Source: Splendidivirga corallicola (lineage in GTDB: Bacteria > Bacteroidota > Bacteroidia > Cytophagales > Cyclobacteriaceae). From it: 64,000 bases of DNA. Made by a program: the position numbers and the translations under genes. This document shows, one piece after another, positions 42,137 through 50,659 of the stretch; position 1 is the first letter of the stretch, and each line of letters opens with the position of its first letter. The notes beneath the pieces were generated by a model. It was not told the origin of the DNA. It searched no databases and saw only the letters and a list, made by a program, of their open reading frames with translations. Where the stretch lies: assembly GCA_030442035.1 (NCBI GenBank), contig JAUJEA010000002.1:434001-498000 (forward strand), given 5' to 3'.

Positions 42137-42575
42137 TTTTCAAAAAAGTTAGGTTGAAAATTTGCTCACAAAAAATAAATCTTAGGTCTAAGAACGCCAA
42201 TTATCATCTATTTATAAGCAACCATACACAACAAAATTTGCATTAGCTGAATAACTTGACGTTGAATAGACAAATCGTCAAAATTTCTGGCATTTCTTAT
42301 TTTAGCTTCAAATTACAACATGGCCACAAAGCCTTTACTTCTACTTTTCAAGAGCAATTTATCGTTCATTAAAGTCGCACGCCACCCAAAAAAATCACAA
42401 CAAATTTGAGTGGTAACTAAAAATTGAATTTACAACTAAAATAAAATGGGGCATCTCAATGAATTGTACCTCTAAGACAAGAAATCTCAGAAGTTGTTTT
42501 CACTGTAACCGTTAGTGGAAATTTCAGTATAATATAATAGGACTCAAAATATTCAACAACTAAAACAATACGCAC
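42137..42575. other. Intergenic AT-rich region between divergent genes
   Basis: No gene was found. It separates a - strand lipoprotein gene from the + strand secreted-protein gene at 42576 and should hold promoters for both. Short direct repeats are present, but no clear -33/-7 pair was identified. Confidence 0.4.
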
Positions 42576-42947
42576 ATGACAACTTTCAAATCAGTTCTTC
42601 AGATTTCCATATTTTTATTGCTTATGTTTATCGAATCTAGTGTTGGCACAAGAGGTGGTATTGCCACAATATCGGAAAGCACCGGAGGGGGAAATGGACT
42701 GCATCAACTGAGAACCTCAACAGAATATGGTTTTGTTATAAATTCCAAGGAAAGAGGTGGAATTGCTCTATTGCAAGATGGAGACAAAGTTGGAAATGGA
42801 TTTAATACCTTTGGACATACAACAGGGGATGGATTTTATCACGCTCAGGAAAGGGACGGATTTAACAGTTTAGCTGGTGGTGGTGACATAGGACACGGTT
42901 TCAATTTTCTTAGTGGTGAAAAAGGTAATGGTATTCAGAATTCCTAG
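42576..42947 (+). CDS. Small secreted glycine-rich repeat protein, 123 aa
   Basis: A signal peptide (ISIFLLLMFIESSVG) is followed by ~100 residues of degenerate repeats with the pattern G-[ND/H]-G-F/L-x-x: GGGNGLHQL, GNGFNTFG, GDGFYHAQ, RDGFNSLA, GHGFNFLS, GNGIQNS. It has no cysteine and no membrane segment after the signal. Repeat proteins like this are often secreted or surface beta-structures. I do not recognise the family; the function is unknown. Confidence 0.6.
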   Translation: MTTFKSVLQISIFLLLMFIESSVGTRGGIATISESTGGGNGLHQLRTSTEYGFVINSKERGGIALLQDGDKVGNGFNTFGHTTGDGFYHAQERDGFNSLAGGGDIGHGFNFLSGEKGNGIQNS

Positions 42948-43068
42948 TTAGAAGTATCAGTTTTAAAACCTGATAAAAGGGAAATTTTTGAAAGAGACTA
43001 TAATTTCAGATGTATAGCGTTGTAGATGAACATGCATTTGGAGCGTTAATCTTGTAAGACGCTATACC

Positions 43069-43698
43069 TTAATTCTTTTTGATCTTCACTCGCAGCTTCT
43101 TGACTTTCTCTAGTGGATACTTGGAAATATCTGCAATATCCTGATTATCCAACCCTCTTCGCTTTAGCTCCTTTGCTACCTCTTTTGCATGGTTCATAGC
43201 TCCTATTTTCTCTGCTTCTTTCTTAGCTTCTGCTACTTGTTGGTAAGTTGGGATAAACGCCATACTTGCCCTCAAAATTTCCATCAGCCCCATTTCTTCA
43301 AAGCTGAAAAATGACTTGGGAGTAATTATTAGATGGTCATACACGTCAACACCAACAATTTTTCCTACCTGAATAAGCCTGTCTGTTACTTGCTTGTCTG
43401 CATCTGAAGGTTGAAGTTCACCTGACGGGTGATTATGAACCAGGATAATTCGAGGCGCACCCTTAATTAGGGCAACCCTGAAGATTTCCATTGGTTCTGC
43501 AAGGGTCATGTTAATTGTCCCTAATGTTGCAAGCTCTATGAAAATCAACCTAAGATTCTGTGCCAATCCCACCACCCACATGTGCTCTTTGTCCTTGTCG
43601 ATTTTCTCTTCTCGCTCAAGGACTTTCGCCATGATTTGAAAAAGATCATCCGCGATCAAGATCTTAATTTTTTCCTTATTGGTGATTTTTACATTCAT
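43069..43698 (-). CDS. RadC-like JAB/MPN-domain protein
   Basis: A 209-residue protein. The JAMM motif is complete: H88 and H90 (in LVHNHPSG) and D99 (PSDAD), with an upstream Glu. This is the C-terminal MPN domain of RadC, without the usual N-terminal HhH domain; the tail after residue 150 is basic and helical, with DNA-binding features. RadC proteins are widespread in mobile elements; their function remains unclear, and some are suspected in anti-restriction. The start is an ATG with an AT-rich upstream region. Confidence 0.8.
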   Translation of the reverse strand: MNVKITNKEKIKILIADDLFQIMAKVLEREEKIDKDKEHMWVVGLAQNLRLIFIELATLGTINMTLAEPMEIFRVALIKGAPRIILVHNHPSGELQPSDADKQVTDRLIQVGKIVGVDVYDHLIITPKSFFSFEEMGLMEILRASMAFIPTYQQVAEAKKEAEKIGAMNHAKEVAKELKRRGLDNQDIADISKYPLEKVKKLRVKIKKN

Positions 43699-43746
43699 CC
43701 GTAATTTAATTTAAACTTGACCTTTAGTTATTTGTAATCACCTCAG

Positions 43747-44040
43747 TTAGAGGTTGCAAACTGCTATTTCATCTTTCCCGTTAAGGTTCAGTAAGACAAA
43801 TCTTTCATTCATATCAAATGAATATATTGGGTCGAAATAGCCTTGAATACGGTGACCTAGAATCTTCTGAAGGGCTGGTTTCACCCTACTCTCAATCACA
43901 TCGCTCAATGTCAAAGACTTGCCATCTTCCAACTTTTTGAAACCAACGAATATACTATCATCATTATCCCAATAATGCAAAATTTGAAAATCAGAATCAA
44001 TGAATAGGTTACTTCTTTTCTTCGTTACTACTTCTGCCAT
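43747..44040 (-). CDS. Hypothetical protein, 97 aa
   Basis: I start at 44040 (MAEVVTKKRSNLF), because residues further upstream (to 44154) look non-coding. The protein is compact and mixed alpha/beta (FQILHYWDNDDSIFVGFKKLED, RFVLLNLNGKDEIAVCNL). No motif is recognised. It precedes the RadC-like gene on the same strand with a ~50-base gap and may be co-transcribed. Confidence 0.45.
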   Translation of the reverse strand: MAEVVTKKRSNLFIDSDFQILHYWDNDDSIFVGFKKLEDGKSLTLSDVIESRVKPALQKILGHRIQGYFDPIYSFDMNERFVLLNLNGKDEIAVCNL

Positions 44041-44154
44041 TTTCACTTTTATTAAACATGTTATCAATTTCACCTTTGTCTCTCCAGTTATACCCCAATG
44101 ATCGGATTTTGTCATTTTTTCACGGTTTCCTCTCTTGCAGTAAATAGCGTACAT

Positions 44155-44351
44155 GACCAGGGCCGATCTTCCCTAACTTACAATACTTGGATCACTCCAT
44201 TACTACTCCGTACCGTTTTGCAAAATCAAGTACTACCTTGTTCAATTCGCACTACACATATCCTAACCGCTTCCCAATTACACTCCTCACAGCCACTTAA
44301 CGACAATGGTCATCACCTTTCGATTTTCGTACTATCAGCGGTTTCAGCTAA
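44155..44351. other. Intergenic region downstream of the AbiE unit
   Basis: No convincing gene was found. Several frames are open on the + strand but look like shadows: no start region, uneven composition and no recognisable protein pattern. Confidence 0.35.
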
Positions 44352-44450
44352 CTACTTCGAAACTATACCTATTGCGATCAATGCCCAAAGAACCCAACTT
44401 ATCCAGGGATGCTTTTCTGCAAATCGGTCGTAATCATATTTGCTAAACAT
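44352..44450 (-). CDS. Possible 32-aa single-pass membrane peptide after abiEii
   Basis: Too short for usual calling. The ATG at 44450 lies two bases after the abiEii stop, so coupled translation is possible. The sequence has a charged N-terminus (KYDYDRFAEKHPW) followed by a hydrophobic helix (ISWVLWALIAIGIV) and SK at the end. Small membrane peptides downstream of toxin genes can act as modulators. Without homologues this is only a candidate. Confidence 0.3.
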   Translation of the reverse strand: MFSKYDYDRFAEKHPWISWVLWALIAIGIVSK

Positions 44451-44452
44451 AC

Positions 44453-45262
44453 TTAGTATCTTTTCCTTAAATGTTGATTCAATTCCCTCAAAACCTGGTC
44501 AAAGGGAGGTAGATCATGAATCTGACTATTGAGGCTATTACTCCAGGCACTATCATATTTTTTTACCTTATTGTCCAGTTTAAATCTAAACTCCTGTGGA
44601 TCATGACCTTTATTTTTTGCTTTACTTTCAAATTCGATAAAATGGTCATCTATATCCATCCCTTCCATTTCAAGCAAGTACCACAAATCATACACATCCC
44701 TGGGAATGGTTCTACCCATGATAGCCGTCATCTTCTCTATCACTACTTCAGATAATGAATAACATTTGATATGAAAGTTTTCATTTTCAATGTCAGAGTA
44801 ATTAGTGAATATGCTGCAATTTTGTAGTTCAAATTCTAGCTGCTCATTTCTTGTTACATCAACTTTTATGTCTCTGCTTCCCATTCTTCCATCTAAAGGT
44901 GCTACATAATCAAAAAAGAACTTCAAGCTACCACTTTCCTTATGCAGTTTTTCCTTTGTTATTTGAAACTCCATATCGGTTTCTTCAGTCACCCATTGTA
45001 AGAGCTTCTGAAATTCACTGACAATCGTATCATTTGTGAGCGTTTCTTCCAGCAAAGTGAAATCCAAATCCTCCGAGTATCTATAATCATCAAAGTAGGC
45101 TTTCTTCAGGACTGTTCCCCCTTTAAATGCAAGTGCATCCCGAAGTATCTTGTTCTCGGAAACCCCGAACAACACCCAGGTAATGACATAATCTTTTTCT
45201 ACTTGTTTGTCGGATACTTTCAAGGCATCCGCTTTCCTATGTATTTCTCTGGGTTTAATCAT
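44453..45262 (-). CDS. abiEii: AbiEii-type nucleotidyltransferase toxin
   Basis: A 269-residue protein. FKGGTVLKKAYFDDYRYSEDLDF (residues ~46-68) holds the nucleotidyltransferase GG...K and SEDLDF pattern; DIKVDVTRNE supplies the third acidic residue, and EKMTAIMGRTIPRDVYDLWYL is the C-terminal motif of AbiEii. AbiE toxins transfer nucleotides (in MenT relatives, to tRNA ends) and stop growth on phage infection. The active-site acidic residues look intact. It is 2 bases downstream of the antitoxin gene. Confidence 0.85.
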   Translation of the reverse strand: MIKPREIHRKADALKVSDKQVEKDYVITWVLFGVSENKILRDALAFKGGTVLKKAYFDDYRYSEDLDFTLLEETLTNDTIVSEFQKLLQWVTEETDMEFQITKEKLHKESGSLKFFFDYVAPLDGRMGSRDIKVDVTRNEQLEFELQNCSIFTNYSDIENENFHIKCYSLSEVVIEKMTAIMGRTIPRDVYDLWYLLEMEGMDIDDHFIEFESKAKNKGHDPQEFRFKLDNKVKKYDSAWSNSLNSQIHDLPPFDQVLRELNQHLRKRY

Positions 45263-45264
45263 AA

Positions 45265-46092
45265 TCAGGTGTGAGGCGCATCTTTAAGTGTGTCAATATC
45301 TTCGTTAATTTGTATTCTCCAACGGTTCACGGTTCTTCCTTCCTTTGGCATGCTTGGGTCAAGCGTAGTCCAGGAAGAACTTTTCAGATCAAGTAACCTA
45401 TCGATGATGGGGTTATTTATCTCATACATTTCCAGGAGGAACCCTAGACGTTTTATGACCGCTTGATTGTCAAACCGTCTCAAATAGTCTAGCAACTTGA
45501 AATAATCAATGTCTTGGTGTGATTTATATAAAGCCTTGGCAATCTCTACTACTCCACCTGCATATTCCGGTTTATACAAACAGTCAATTATAGTTTTTTC
45601 CAGATCGCTGCAATTAACTTTTTCATATTTGTCGATCTTGACCTTTTGATGGCCAAAAAAATGCTTTTGGTTATGATAGATGAATTGGAATTTAACCCCT
45701 TGTATTTCTAGTGCACCAGGCTTCATTTGTTTATCAACTACAACTCTTTCCATCAGTGCAGGTTGTGTTATCAGGCTGTGAAGCTCCAGAGCACTGTAAT
45801 ATCCAATGTAGTAATTCTTACCCTGCGCTAAGTAAGATGCGGTCAAATGCCAATTAGGGAGAAAAGTCTCCGGATCTCTATCCAGCGGTATAAGATGGTA
45901 AAGACCTTGCTTAAATCTCAAAAGCCAGCCTTTTTTTACCATTTCACTTAGCATCATGGTCACAGCCTCACTGCTCGAATGTGGAAGAAGTCCATAAGCT
46001 TCGTGTACTGTAAAACAATCCATATCCCGTTCGATTAGCTTATTGATAAAAGCTGAATATGTCTTACTAAGTGTTCTATTTTTCATATTCAC
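45265..46092 (-). CDS. abiEi: AbiEi-type antitoxin/repressor
   Basis: A 275-residue protein. The N-terminal ~80 residues are a winged helix (DCFTVHEAYGLLPHSSSEAVTMML, then KKGWLLRFKQGLYHLIP), and the rest is the AbiEi_4-like body (NYYIGYYSALELHSLI, CSDLEKTIIDCLYKP). Known biology: AbiEi binds palindromes in its own promoter and represses the operon, and blocks the toxin without protein contact (type IV). Two such palindromes are present upstream at 46125-46156 and 46198-46232. Confidence 0.9.
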   Translation of the reverse strand: MNMKNRTLSKTYSAFINKLIERDMDCFTVHEAYGLLPHSSSEAVTMMLSEMVKKGWLLRFKQGLYHLIPLDRDPETFLPNWHLTASYLAQGKNYYIGYYSALELHSLITQPALMERVVVDKQMKPGALEIQGVKFQFIYHNQKHFFGHQKVKIDKYEKVNCSDLEKTIIDCLYKPEYAGGVVEIAKALYKSHQDIDYFKLLDYLRRFDNQAVIKRLGFLLEMYEINNPIIDRLLDLKSSSWTTLDPSMPKEGRTVNRWRIQINEDIDTLKDAPHT

Positions 46093-46124
46093 TTATCAAG
46101 TGAATTAATTGCTAAACTGATATA

Positions 46125-46156
46125 AAACATAAATTTAGAAAATATAATTTATGTTT
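46125..46156 (-). promoter_or_regulatory. Putative AbiEi operator, palindrome 1
   Basis: AAACATAAATT (46125-46135) and AATTTATGTTT (46146-46156) are perfect inverted repeats with a 10-base spacer. The site lies 33 bases upstream of the abiEi start. Confidence 0.6.
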
Positions 46157-46197
46157 CACATCCAATAAGCAATAAAAAATTATTTTTATATTCTTCA

Positions 46198-46232
46198 AAA
46201 CATGAATTTAAAATTCACAAATATTCATGTTT
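46198..46232 (-). promoter_or_regulatory. Putative AbiEi operator, palindrome 2
   Basis: AAACATGAAT (46198-46207) and ATTCATGTTT (46223-46232) are perfect inverted repeats with a 15-base spacer, sharing the AAACAT-AAT half-site with palindrome 1. The left half-sites are 73 bases apart, about seven helical turns, so two dimers could bind the same DNA face. Confidence 0.6.
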
Positions 46233-46326
46233 CATAGGTAATTAACAATATTATTCATTACTAAGAGGATACAAAAAATAAACAAATCAAATTAACTTAG
46301 GTGATAAATTCACGATAAGACCACAA

Positions 46327-46587
46327 ATGAAAATAGTCAAAGAAGTTCCTTTTGAATACGATTCAGAAAAATACATCATCAAAGTATTGGTTGATGATAA
46401 GAACTACTATGCCCAGGTGTGCTACGAGAATGGAACAGAAGCATACAAGAATGAATTAAGCATCACCATTGAGAATGACCGTAAATTTCAAGAGAAGCAT
46501 GGCAAGATGGGAATAGATCAAATCGTGCAGGACGCTAAGAATAGTTTTATTGAATACCTAAAAACTCCCCCCTCAAAATTGTATTGA
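46327..46587 (+). CDS. Small hypothetical protein, 86 aa
   Basis: I do not recognise this protein. It is compact and mixed alpha/beta: KIVKEVPFEYDSEKYIIKVLVDD then YYAQVCYENGTEAY, with a helical C-terminus (MGIDQIVQDAKNSFIEYL). It is divergently oriented from abiEi with the operator region between them, so the two may share regulation. No motif suggests a function. Confidence 0.45.
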   Translation: MKIVKEVPFEYDSEKYIIKVLVDDKNYYAQVCYENGTEAYKNELSITIENDRKFQEKHGKMGIDQIVQDAKNSFIEYLKTPPSKLY

Positions 46588-46976
46588 AAAAGCCCAGATA
46601 AGAAGACTAACGTTGCAAGTCTGCTCATCGAATGACTCTCATGCCACCCTCAGTGTTCCAATGAATGAATTCTGAAATCACTGAAATCAGAACCAGACCA
46701 ATGTTTAGCGTACCCCAGTCACTTTATTTAAAAAAGATAATCACACAACACAAGTTAAATATACCCAGATTAGGGTATTTATATTGAGATATCTTCTGGC
46801 TAACTTATGCTTGATTTTATATACATACCAGTTCACTTTTAATAAAGTAAATCACTTTAACATCCGGATTACGCGTGTTTTTGTAGGAATAGCAAAAGAT
46901 GCTTTTTTGATCCGCTAAGCTATGGGTATCAATCAGTGACTTTTAACCCTAATTTTTATACATAAATAACAATCAC
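46588..46976. other. Intergenic region upstream of the 492-aa lipoprotein gene
   Basis: No gene was found. AT-rich, with several A/T tracts and a TTG-rich patch; a promoter for the downstream gene is likely but not localised. Confidence 0.35.
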
Positions 46977-48455
46977 ATGAAAAGAAAAGTGAACCTTTGG
47001 TCATCAATGGCATTGATAGCCCTGATACCTTTTGCAAACAGTTGTCATGATAATGCGGCGGATACTCACCCGAAGGAACAGGAAAAATCCAGATTCAGCA
47101 TCATTTCACTCAACCAAAATGATCAGCTTTTTTATAGTTGGAACTTACTGAAAGAACACACCGGAAGCATAAGAGGCAGGAATGATAATATGATTAGTTT
47201 AGAAAATGCAGACCTGGAGAATGTAAGGAAGATAGTTCAGGAAGATGAAACCTCCCTATATACAATAGAGCTGAAAGACACAACTACAATTGTAAACAAT
47301 AATGTAATCTTAGAAGAGGTAGAGGGGGGCTATTATGTTTCGATTTTGGAATATATTCCAAAAACTTTTGGCTCTTTGGTTGATCCTGATAAGTTTACTG
47401 GAACAGTCAATCGCTACAATATTGGAGGAGAACTTATAACCAGTACAGAAGTAGAAAACGGAGAGACTAAAACCAGCGTAAACGCTAGAGGAATAGGTCC
47501 AATCGGACAATGCGTAGTGGGTGTTAAAATTATTTGGGATACGAGTCCTGAATTTACACACTATCACGGCAATGGTGTTGGAGAATGGGTTATTCATATT
47601 GATTATGGGCCATGTGCAAGTGGTTATTCAGAAGGGGCTCCTGATGTATCAACCGTACCACTTCCTATTTTTGGTTCATACATACCTTATGATGAGTACA
47701 CCGCAATTACCAGTGGTGGTGGTGATGGTAGCGGCCCTAGTGATCCATTCGGAGATGGACCAGGAAGAGGAGACGGTAGTCCGTCAAATGTGTTTGGGGC
47801 TATTGCGTTTGGTGGTGATATAGAAATGCTGAATGATATGAATGCAATGGTAGCGAATTGGAATGTCCCAATGCAAACTATTAGTCAGTGGCAAACAACG
47901 ATGAAATTCTTGTATAAAACCTGTATAGGAAAACGATTAATTAATTTACTTAGAGCTGCTGGAGGTAGTAGTAGATGGATACAGGAAGTTAAGATCAATC
48001 CAAGTTTAGCACATCCAGGGGCATATGACAGAAATACAAGAATTGTTTATTTCAAGAGTGCCGATATTCAACCAATAGTCATCATCGAAGAAATGTTTCA
48101 TGCCTACCAGCATTATAATTTAGGTAGTCAATTCACCTTGACTAAAAAAATGAACTTTGAGTTTGAGGCTAAATTATTTGGAACGATCATAGCCAATTGG
48201 AAAGTTAGTTCAAATGATACCAATACAGTTGGAATGCCTAGCGTAACAGGAACGTTTGATGGTTTTTTTCAGTGGATCGACGGGAAAACAAATGAGTTTA
48301 CGGTATGGCCTACCTGGAGTGTACTACAGAACGATTACTATGACAAATTAGAGGAATTCGTCAATAATTCGAGTAATCTATATAACAATAGTACACAAAT
48401 GGATAAAACCTATAAACCCAAAACCTTATTTGACATTAAGGCGGGATGTAATTAA
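46977..48455 (+). CDS. Lipoprotein with degenerate zincin-like motif, 492 aa
   Basis: A signal peptide ends with a lipobox Cys (IPFANSC, Cys23). The mature part has an acidic N-terminal region, a glycine/proline/serine-rich linker at ~235-280 (GGGDGSGPSDPFGDGPGRG), and a C-terminal domain with IVIIEEMFHAYQHYN (near residue 370) followed by FEFEAKLFG. Relatives of such lipoproteins read HExxHAYQ; here the first His is Glu, so it is probably not an active protease or uses another arrangement. It is probably surface-exposed. I do not recognise a closer family. Confidence 0.6.
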   Translation: MKRKVNLWSSMALIALIPFANSCHDNAADTHPKEQEKSRFSIISLNQNDQLFYSWNLLKEHTGSIRGRNDNMISLENADLENVRKIVQEDETSLYTIELKDTTTIVNNNVILEEVEGGYYVSILEYIPKTFGSLVDPDKFTGTVNRYNIGGELITSTEVENGETKTSVNARGIGPIGQCVVGVKIIWDTSPEFTHYHGNGVGEWVIHIDYGPCASGYSEGAPDVSTVPLPIFGSYIPYDEYTAITSGGGDGSGPSDPFGDGPGRGDGSPSNVFGAIAFGGDIEMLNDMNAMVANWNVPMQTISQWQTTMKFLYKTCIGKRLINLLRAAGGSSRWIQEVKINPSLAHPGAYDRNTRIVYFKSADIQPIVIIEEMFHAYQHYNLGSQFTLTKKMNFEFEAKLFGTIIANWKVSSNDTNTVGMPSVTGTFDGFFQWIDGKTNEFTVWPTWSVLQNDYYDKLEEFVNNSSNLYNNSTQMDKTYKPKTLFDIKAGCN

Positions 48456-48462
48456 ACGAATG

Positions 48463-48477
48463 GCCCCTAATAGGGGC
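48463..48477 (+). terminator. Short hairpin after the 492-aa lipoprotein gene
   Basis: GCCCCTA (48463-48469) and TAGGGGC (48471-48477) form a 7-base stem with a one-base loop a few bases after the stop codon. The following T-run is weak, so the terminator is likely but not strong. Confidence 0.45.
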
Positions 48478-48611
48478 TATTTGTGACTTTTAAGAAAGAG
48501 CAGTATTACATAGTAAAAACACCATACCACAGGGCAAATTGTTACTGGGACATACAAGGTCATGATAAACTTAAAGTATCACAATACCAATGGTCTACTA
48601 ATCTTAAACAA

Positions 48612-49292
48612 ATGAAAAAAACAGCAATAATCCTTCTATTAATTGTCGGTTCATACAATATAGTCGCACAGCAGCATGATCATCCCTATTTAGTATGTTA
48701 TCAAAGGGTTGCTTACTACTCCAAAGACATTAAAGAAAATTACACCTATAAGTTGAAGCAATACCATAAGGATACTGATTGCATTCAAGAAGATTCTTTG
48801 GCCACACAATGGTTTAGAGAAGGACTTCGAAAATACAATTGGGACTACATTGATAACCAACTAAGACAATTAATAGAAAAATATAAAGAGGAAGATTGCA
48901 AGGGAGTACTGCAAGCTCCATGCTTAATTTTACTGAATGTCTTCATGATTAATAATGTTTTGGCAACTCCGGAACAAATCAAATACTATGCGGATCTTCT
49001 TGATAGTTTAGACAATCCTGATTGGGTGGTTTTTGCACATGTATTAAAGCATATCAAAAACATTGAACCTAACTACCATAGCGAATTAAAGAAAAAGGTG
49101 CTTGCCAGAATTGACCAAAGAATCGAAACCTTGAAAGAGACCATCAAACGTGAAGGAGAGAACAAGGGATTTAATGATGTAATCACGTTCGGTGAATGGG
49201 AGGAAAATTTTATATACGAGAACCTGACTGTCAATCAGAATGAAGTAATTAATGAACTGAAGGAATATCGTTATATGATTGAGAATATGTAA
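48612..49292 (+). CDS. Secreted helical protein, 226 aa
   Basis: The start at 48612 (MKKTAIILLLIVGSYNIVAQ) gives a clear signal peptide; the longer frame from 48483 adds 43 residues that look non-coding. The mature protein is all-helical and rich in Lys/Glu with one Cys pair (CVCYQ, QEDSL, EEDCKGVLQAPC region). I do not recognise the family. It follows the 492-residue lipoprotein on the same strand, with the hairpin between, so co-transcription is uncertain. Confidence 0.6.
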   Translation: MKKTAIILLLIVGSYNIVAQQHDHPYLVCYQRVAYYSKDIKENYTYKLKQYHKDTDCIQEDSLATQWFREGLRKYNWDYIDNQLRQLIEKYKEEDCKGVLQAPCLILLNVFMINNVLATPEQIKYYADLLDSLDNPDWVVFAHVLKHIKNIEPNYHSELKKKVLARIDQRIETLKETIKREGENKGFNDVITFGEWEENFIYENLTVNQNEVINELKEYRYMIENM

Positions 49293-49475
49293 GATAATCA
49301 GGTAACGTATCTCTGGAGCCGGAATGATTCCTTAAAGAAGGAGAAGGATATCACACATCAACATTGTCTTGGAGCAACAAAGCAACTTGTTAAGAAATCC
49401 ATAAGTATTGTTTACAGGCTGTAACCATAATTTTGATGAGGTACTAGTACAAGAGAACAATAGAACCATTTCGCT
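49293..49475. other. Intergenic region
   Basis: Nothing identified. Confidence 0.3.
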
Positions 49476-49910
49476 ATGAAACAATGGATGATCATTTTTC
49501 TTTTAGCTGCCTTCTTGCTTGGATGCAACCGTGCCTATTATAAGAGAAAGTCCTATTACAAATGGTTTGAAACAAGTCAGTTTGACAATTTGTGGGACGA
49601 AAGGGGATCACCTATCGGAAGTGCTGATTTCAGGTATGCGACTCCCAAGCTCAAACCCCGGAATGTGATGTTGTACATCAGCAAACATTTTGACAAACAA
49701 CCGATTGGCAAAAAAGGAGCATTTATCTGTGCAATTGACAGTTTGAGTGTTGTTGGAAATACCGTTGAATCCAGGCCCAAGTATTCGGATTTTACCAATG
49801 AAGAACGAAAAATTATCATCAAGGCACTCAACAAATTAAAATGGAAGCCAGAAATAGCCAATGGTAGGCTAAGGCATTCCAAAGTACAGGTTTATCTGAA
49901 ATTCGATTAA
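49476..49910 (+). CDS. Small lipoprotein with TonB-C-terminal-like end, 144 aa
   Basis: MKQWMIIFLLAAFLLGC is a lipoprotein signal (Cys17). The C-terminus (ALNKLKWKPEIANGRLRHSKVQVYLKFD) resembles the TonB C-terminal fold (L-x-x-x-W-x-P-A-x-x-N-G-x-x-V-x-V-x-V-x-F). Such stand-alone TonB-like lipoproteins exist in Bacteroidota; their role is unclear. It is the last gene before the virion block. Confidence 0.55.
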   Translation: MKQWMIIFLLAAFLLGCNRAYYKRKSYYKWFETSQFDNLWDERGSPIGSADFRYATPKLKPRNVMLYISKHFDKQPIGKKGAFICAIDSLSVVGNTVESRPKYSDFTNEERKIIIKALNKLKWKPEIANGRLRHSKVQVYLKFD

Positions 49911-49918
49911 AATTCAGG

Positions 49919-49945
49919 CACTCCCAATTTATTCCATTGGGGGTG
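49919..49945 (+). terminator. Hairpin after the TonB-like lipoprotein gene
   Basis: CACTCCCAAT (49919-49928) pairs with ATTGGGGGTG (49936-49945), with one G-T pair, 9 bases after the stop codon. A short T-rich segment follows. Probable rho-independent terminator. Confidence 0.55.
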
Positions 49946-50301
49946 TTCTGTATTATAGACATAAATAAATACACCTTATTGACCTTTTATTGGCGCATGC
50001 CTGAAGATGTGAAATAAATTACTCTCCCATGATTCTCTTAAAATTTCATCCATCCTTTCCGAAGCTCACTGTGTTAAATTGACAGACCACAAGCAGTCTC
50101 AGATAGATAGCATCTACACCTTCCAAGAAAATACGAACCGCTTTTAAATACTCATTCACCCCTACATGCCATTGCGAATGTACCCCTGGTACAAAAACTC
50201 ACCTTGCCTACCCTGGGCTGAAATCTGACTTTGCATCACAACACGGTTTAAAGACCCGCCATAAAAGATGTGAAATCGAACAACAAAACTGAACAAATAA
50301 G
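49946..50301. other. Border between accessory island and virion block
   Basis: No gene was found. The + strand virion-like operon begins after it, and its promoter should be here. This is also the junction between the AT-rich island and the more balanced block, so the insertion border of the cargo is expected in or near this gap. No direct repeat to the left junction (7832-7911) was recognised by eye. Confidence 0.4.
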
Positions 50302-50475
50302 ATGGCAGCAGAAGGAAAAGATATTGCCTGGGCACAATGGGCCTATTGCGGTGGAGCATTAGTAGCCGGAATTGCGCTGGGCACGCTTGTAGTCGCCCCG
50401 ATGTGGGAAAAAGCCAGGGCTAAAAAAGCCGCTAAGAAAGGAACTACAGCAAACAAAGGGGTAGCGAAAAAATAA
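50302..50475 (+). CDS. 57-aa membrane protein, coat-protein-like
   Basis: Too short for usual gene calling. N-terminus mildly acidic (MAAEGKDIAWAQW), one hydrophobic segment (YCGGALVAGIALGTLVVAPM), then a basic tail (EKARAKKAAKKGTTANKGVAKK). This acidic-hydrophobic-basic layout and length are those of inovirus major coat proteins and of small membrane proteins of tailless phages. It starts the virion operon and is followed by a small hairpin. No homologue can be named from sequence alone. Confidence 0.5.
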   Translation: MAAEGKDIAWAQWAYCGGALVAGIALGTLVVAPMWEKARAKKAAKKGTTANKGVAKK

Positions 50476-50486
50476 GATGAGTCCAA

Positions 50487-50509
50487 TCACAGGTCTTCAC
50501 CACCTGTGA
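50487..50509 (+). terminator. Hairpin after the coat-like gene
   Basis: TCACAGGT (50487-50494) and ACCTGTGA (50502-50509) form a perfect 8-base stem with a 7-base loop, 12 bases after the stop. No T-run follows, so it is more likely an mRNA-stability or attenuation element than a terminator. Confidence 0.4.
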
Positions 50510-50659
50510 CACTGACACTCCCCTTACTAACAGTAACATTTCAATAATCGGATAACAAGCAATGAAATGAGTAGAAACTTCAAGGATTCAAAATTTCGAT
50601 AAAGAAGACTTGAGATCTCTACGAATTCCATGTGACAGTAAAAATCAAACAGTTTTCAC

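Noticed and set aside
44098-44433. A + strand 111-residue reading frame
   Set aside because: It is opposite coding-like sequence, has no start region or recognisable pattern, and looks like a shadow.
46977-48455. A zinc protease call for the 492-residue lipoprotein
   Set aside because: The first His of HExxH is Glu (EEMFHAYQ), so I list it only as a degenerate motif.
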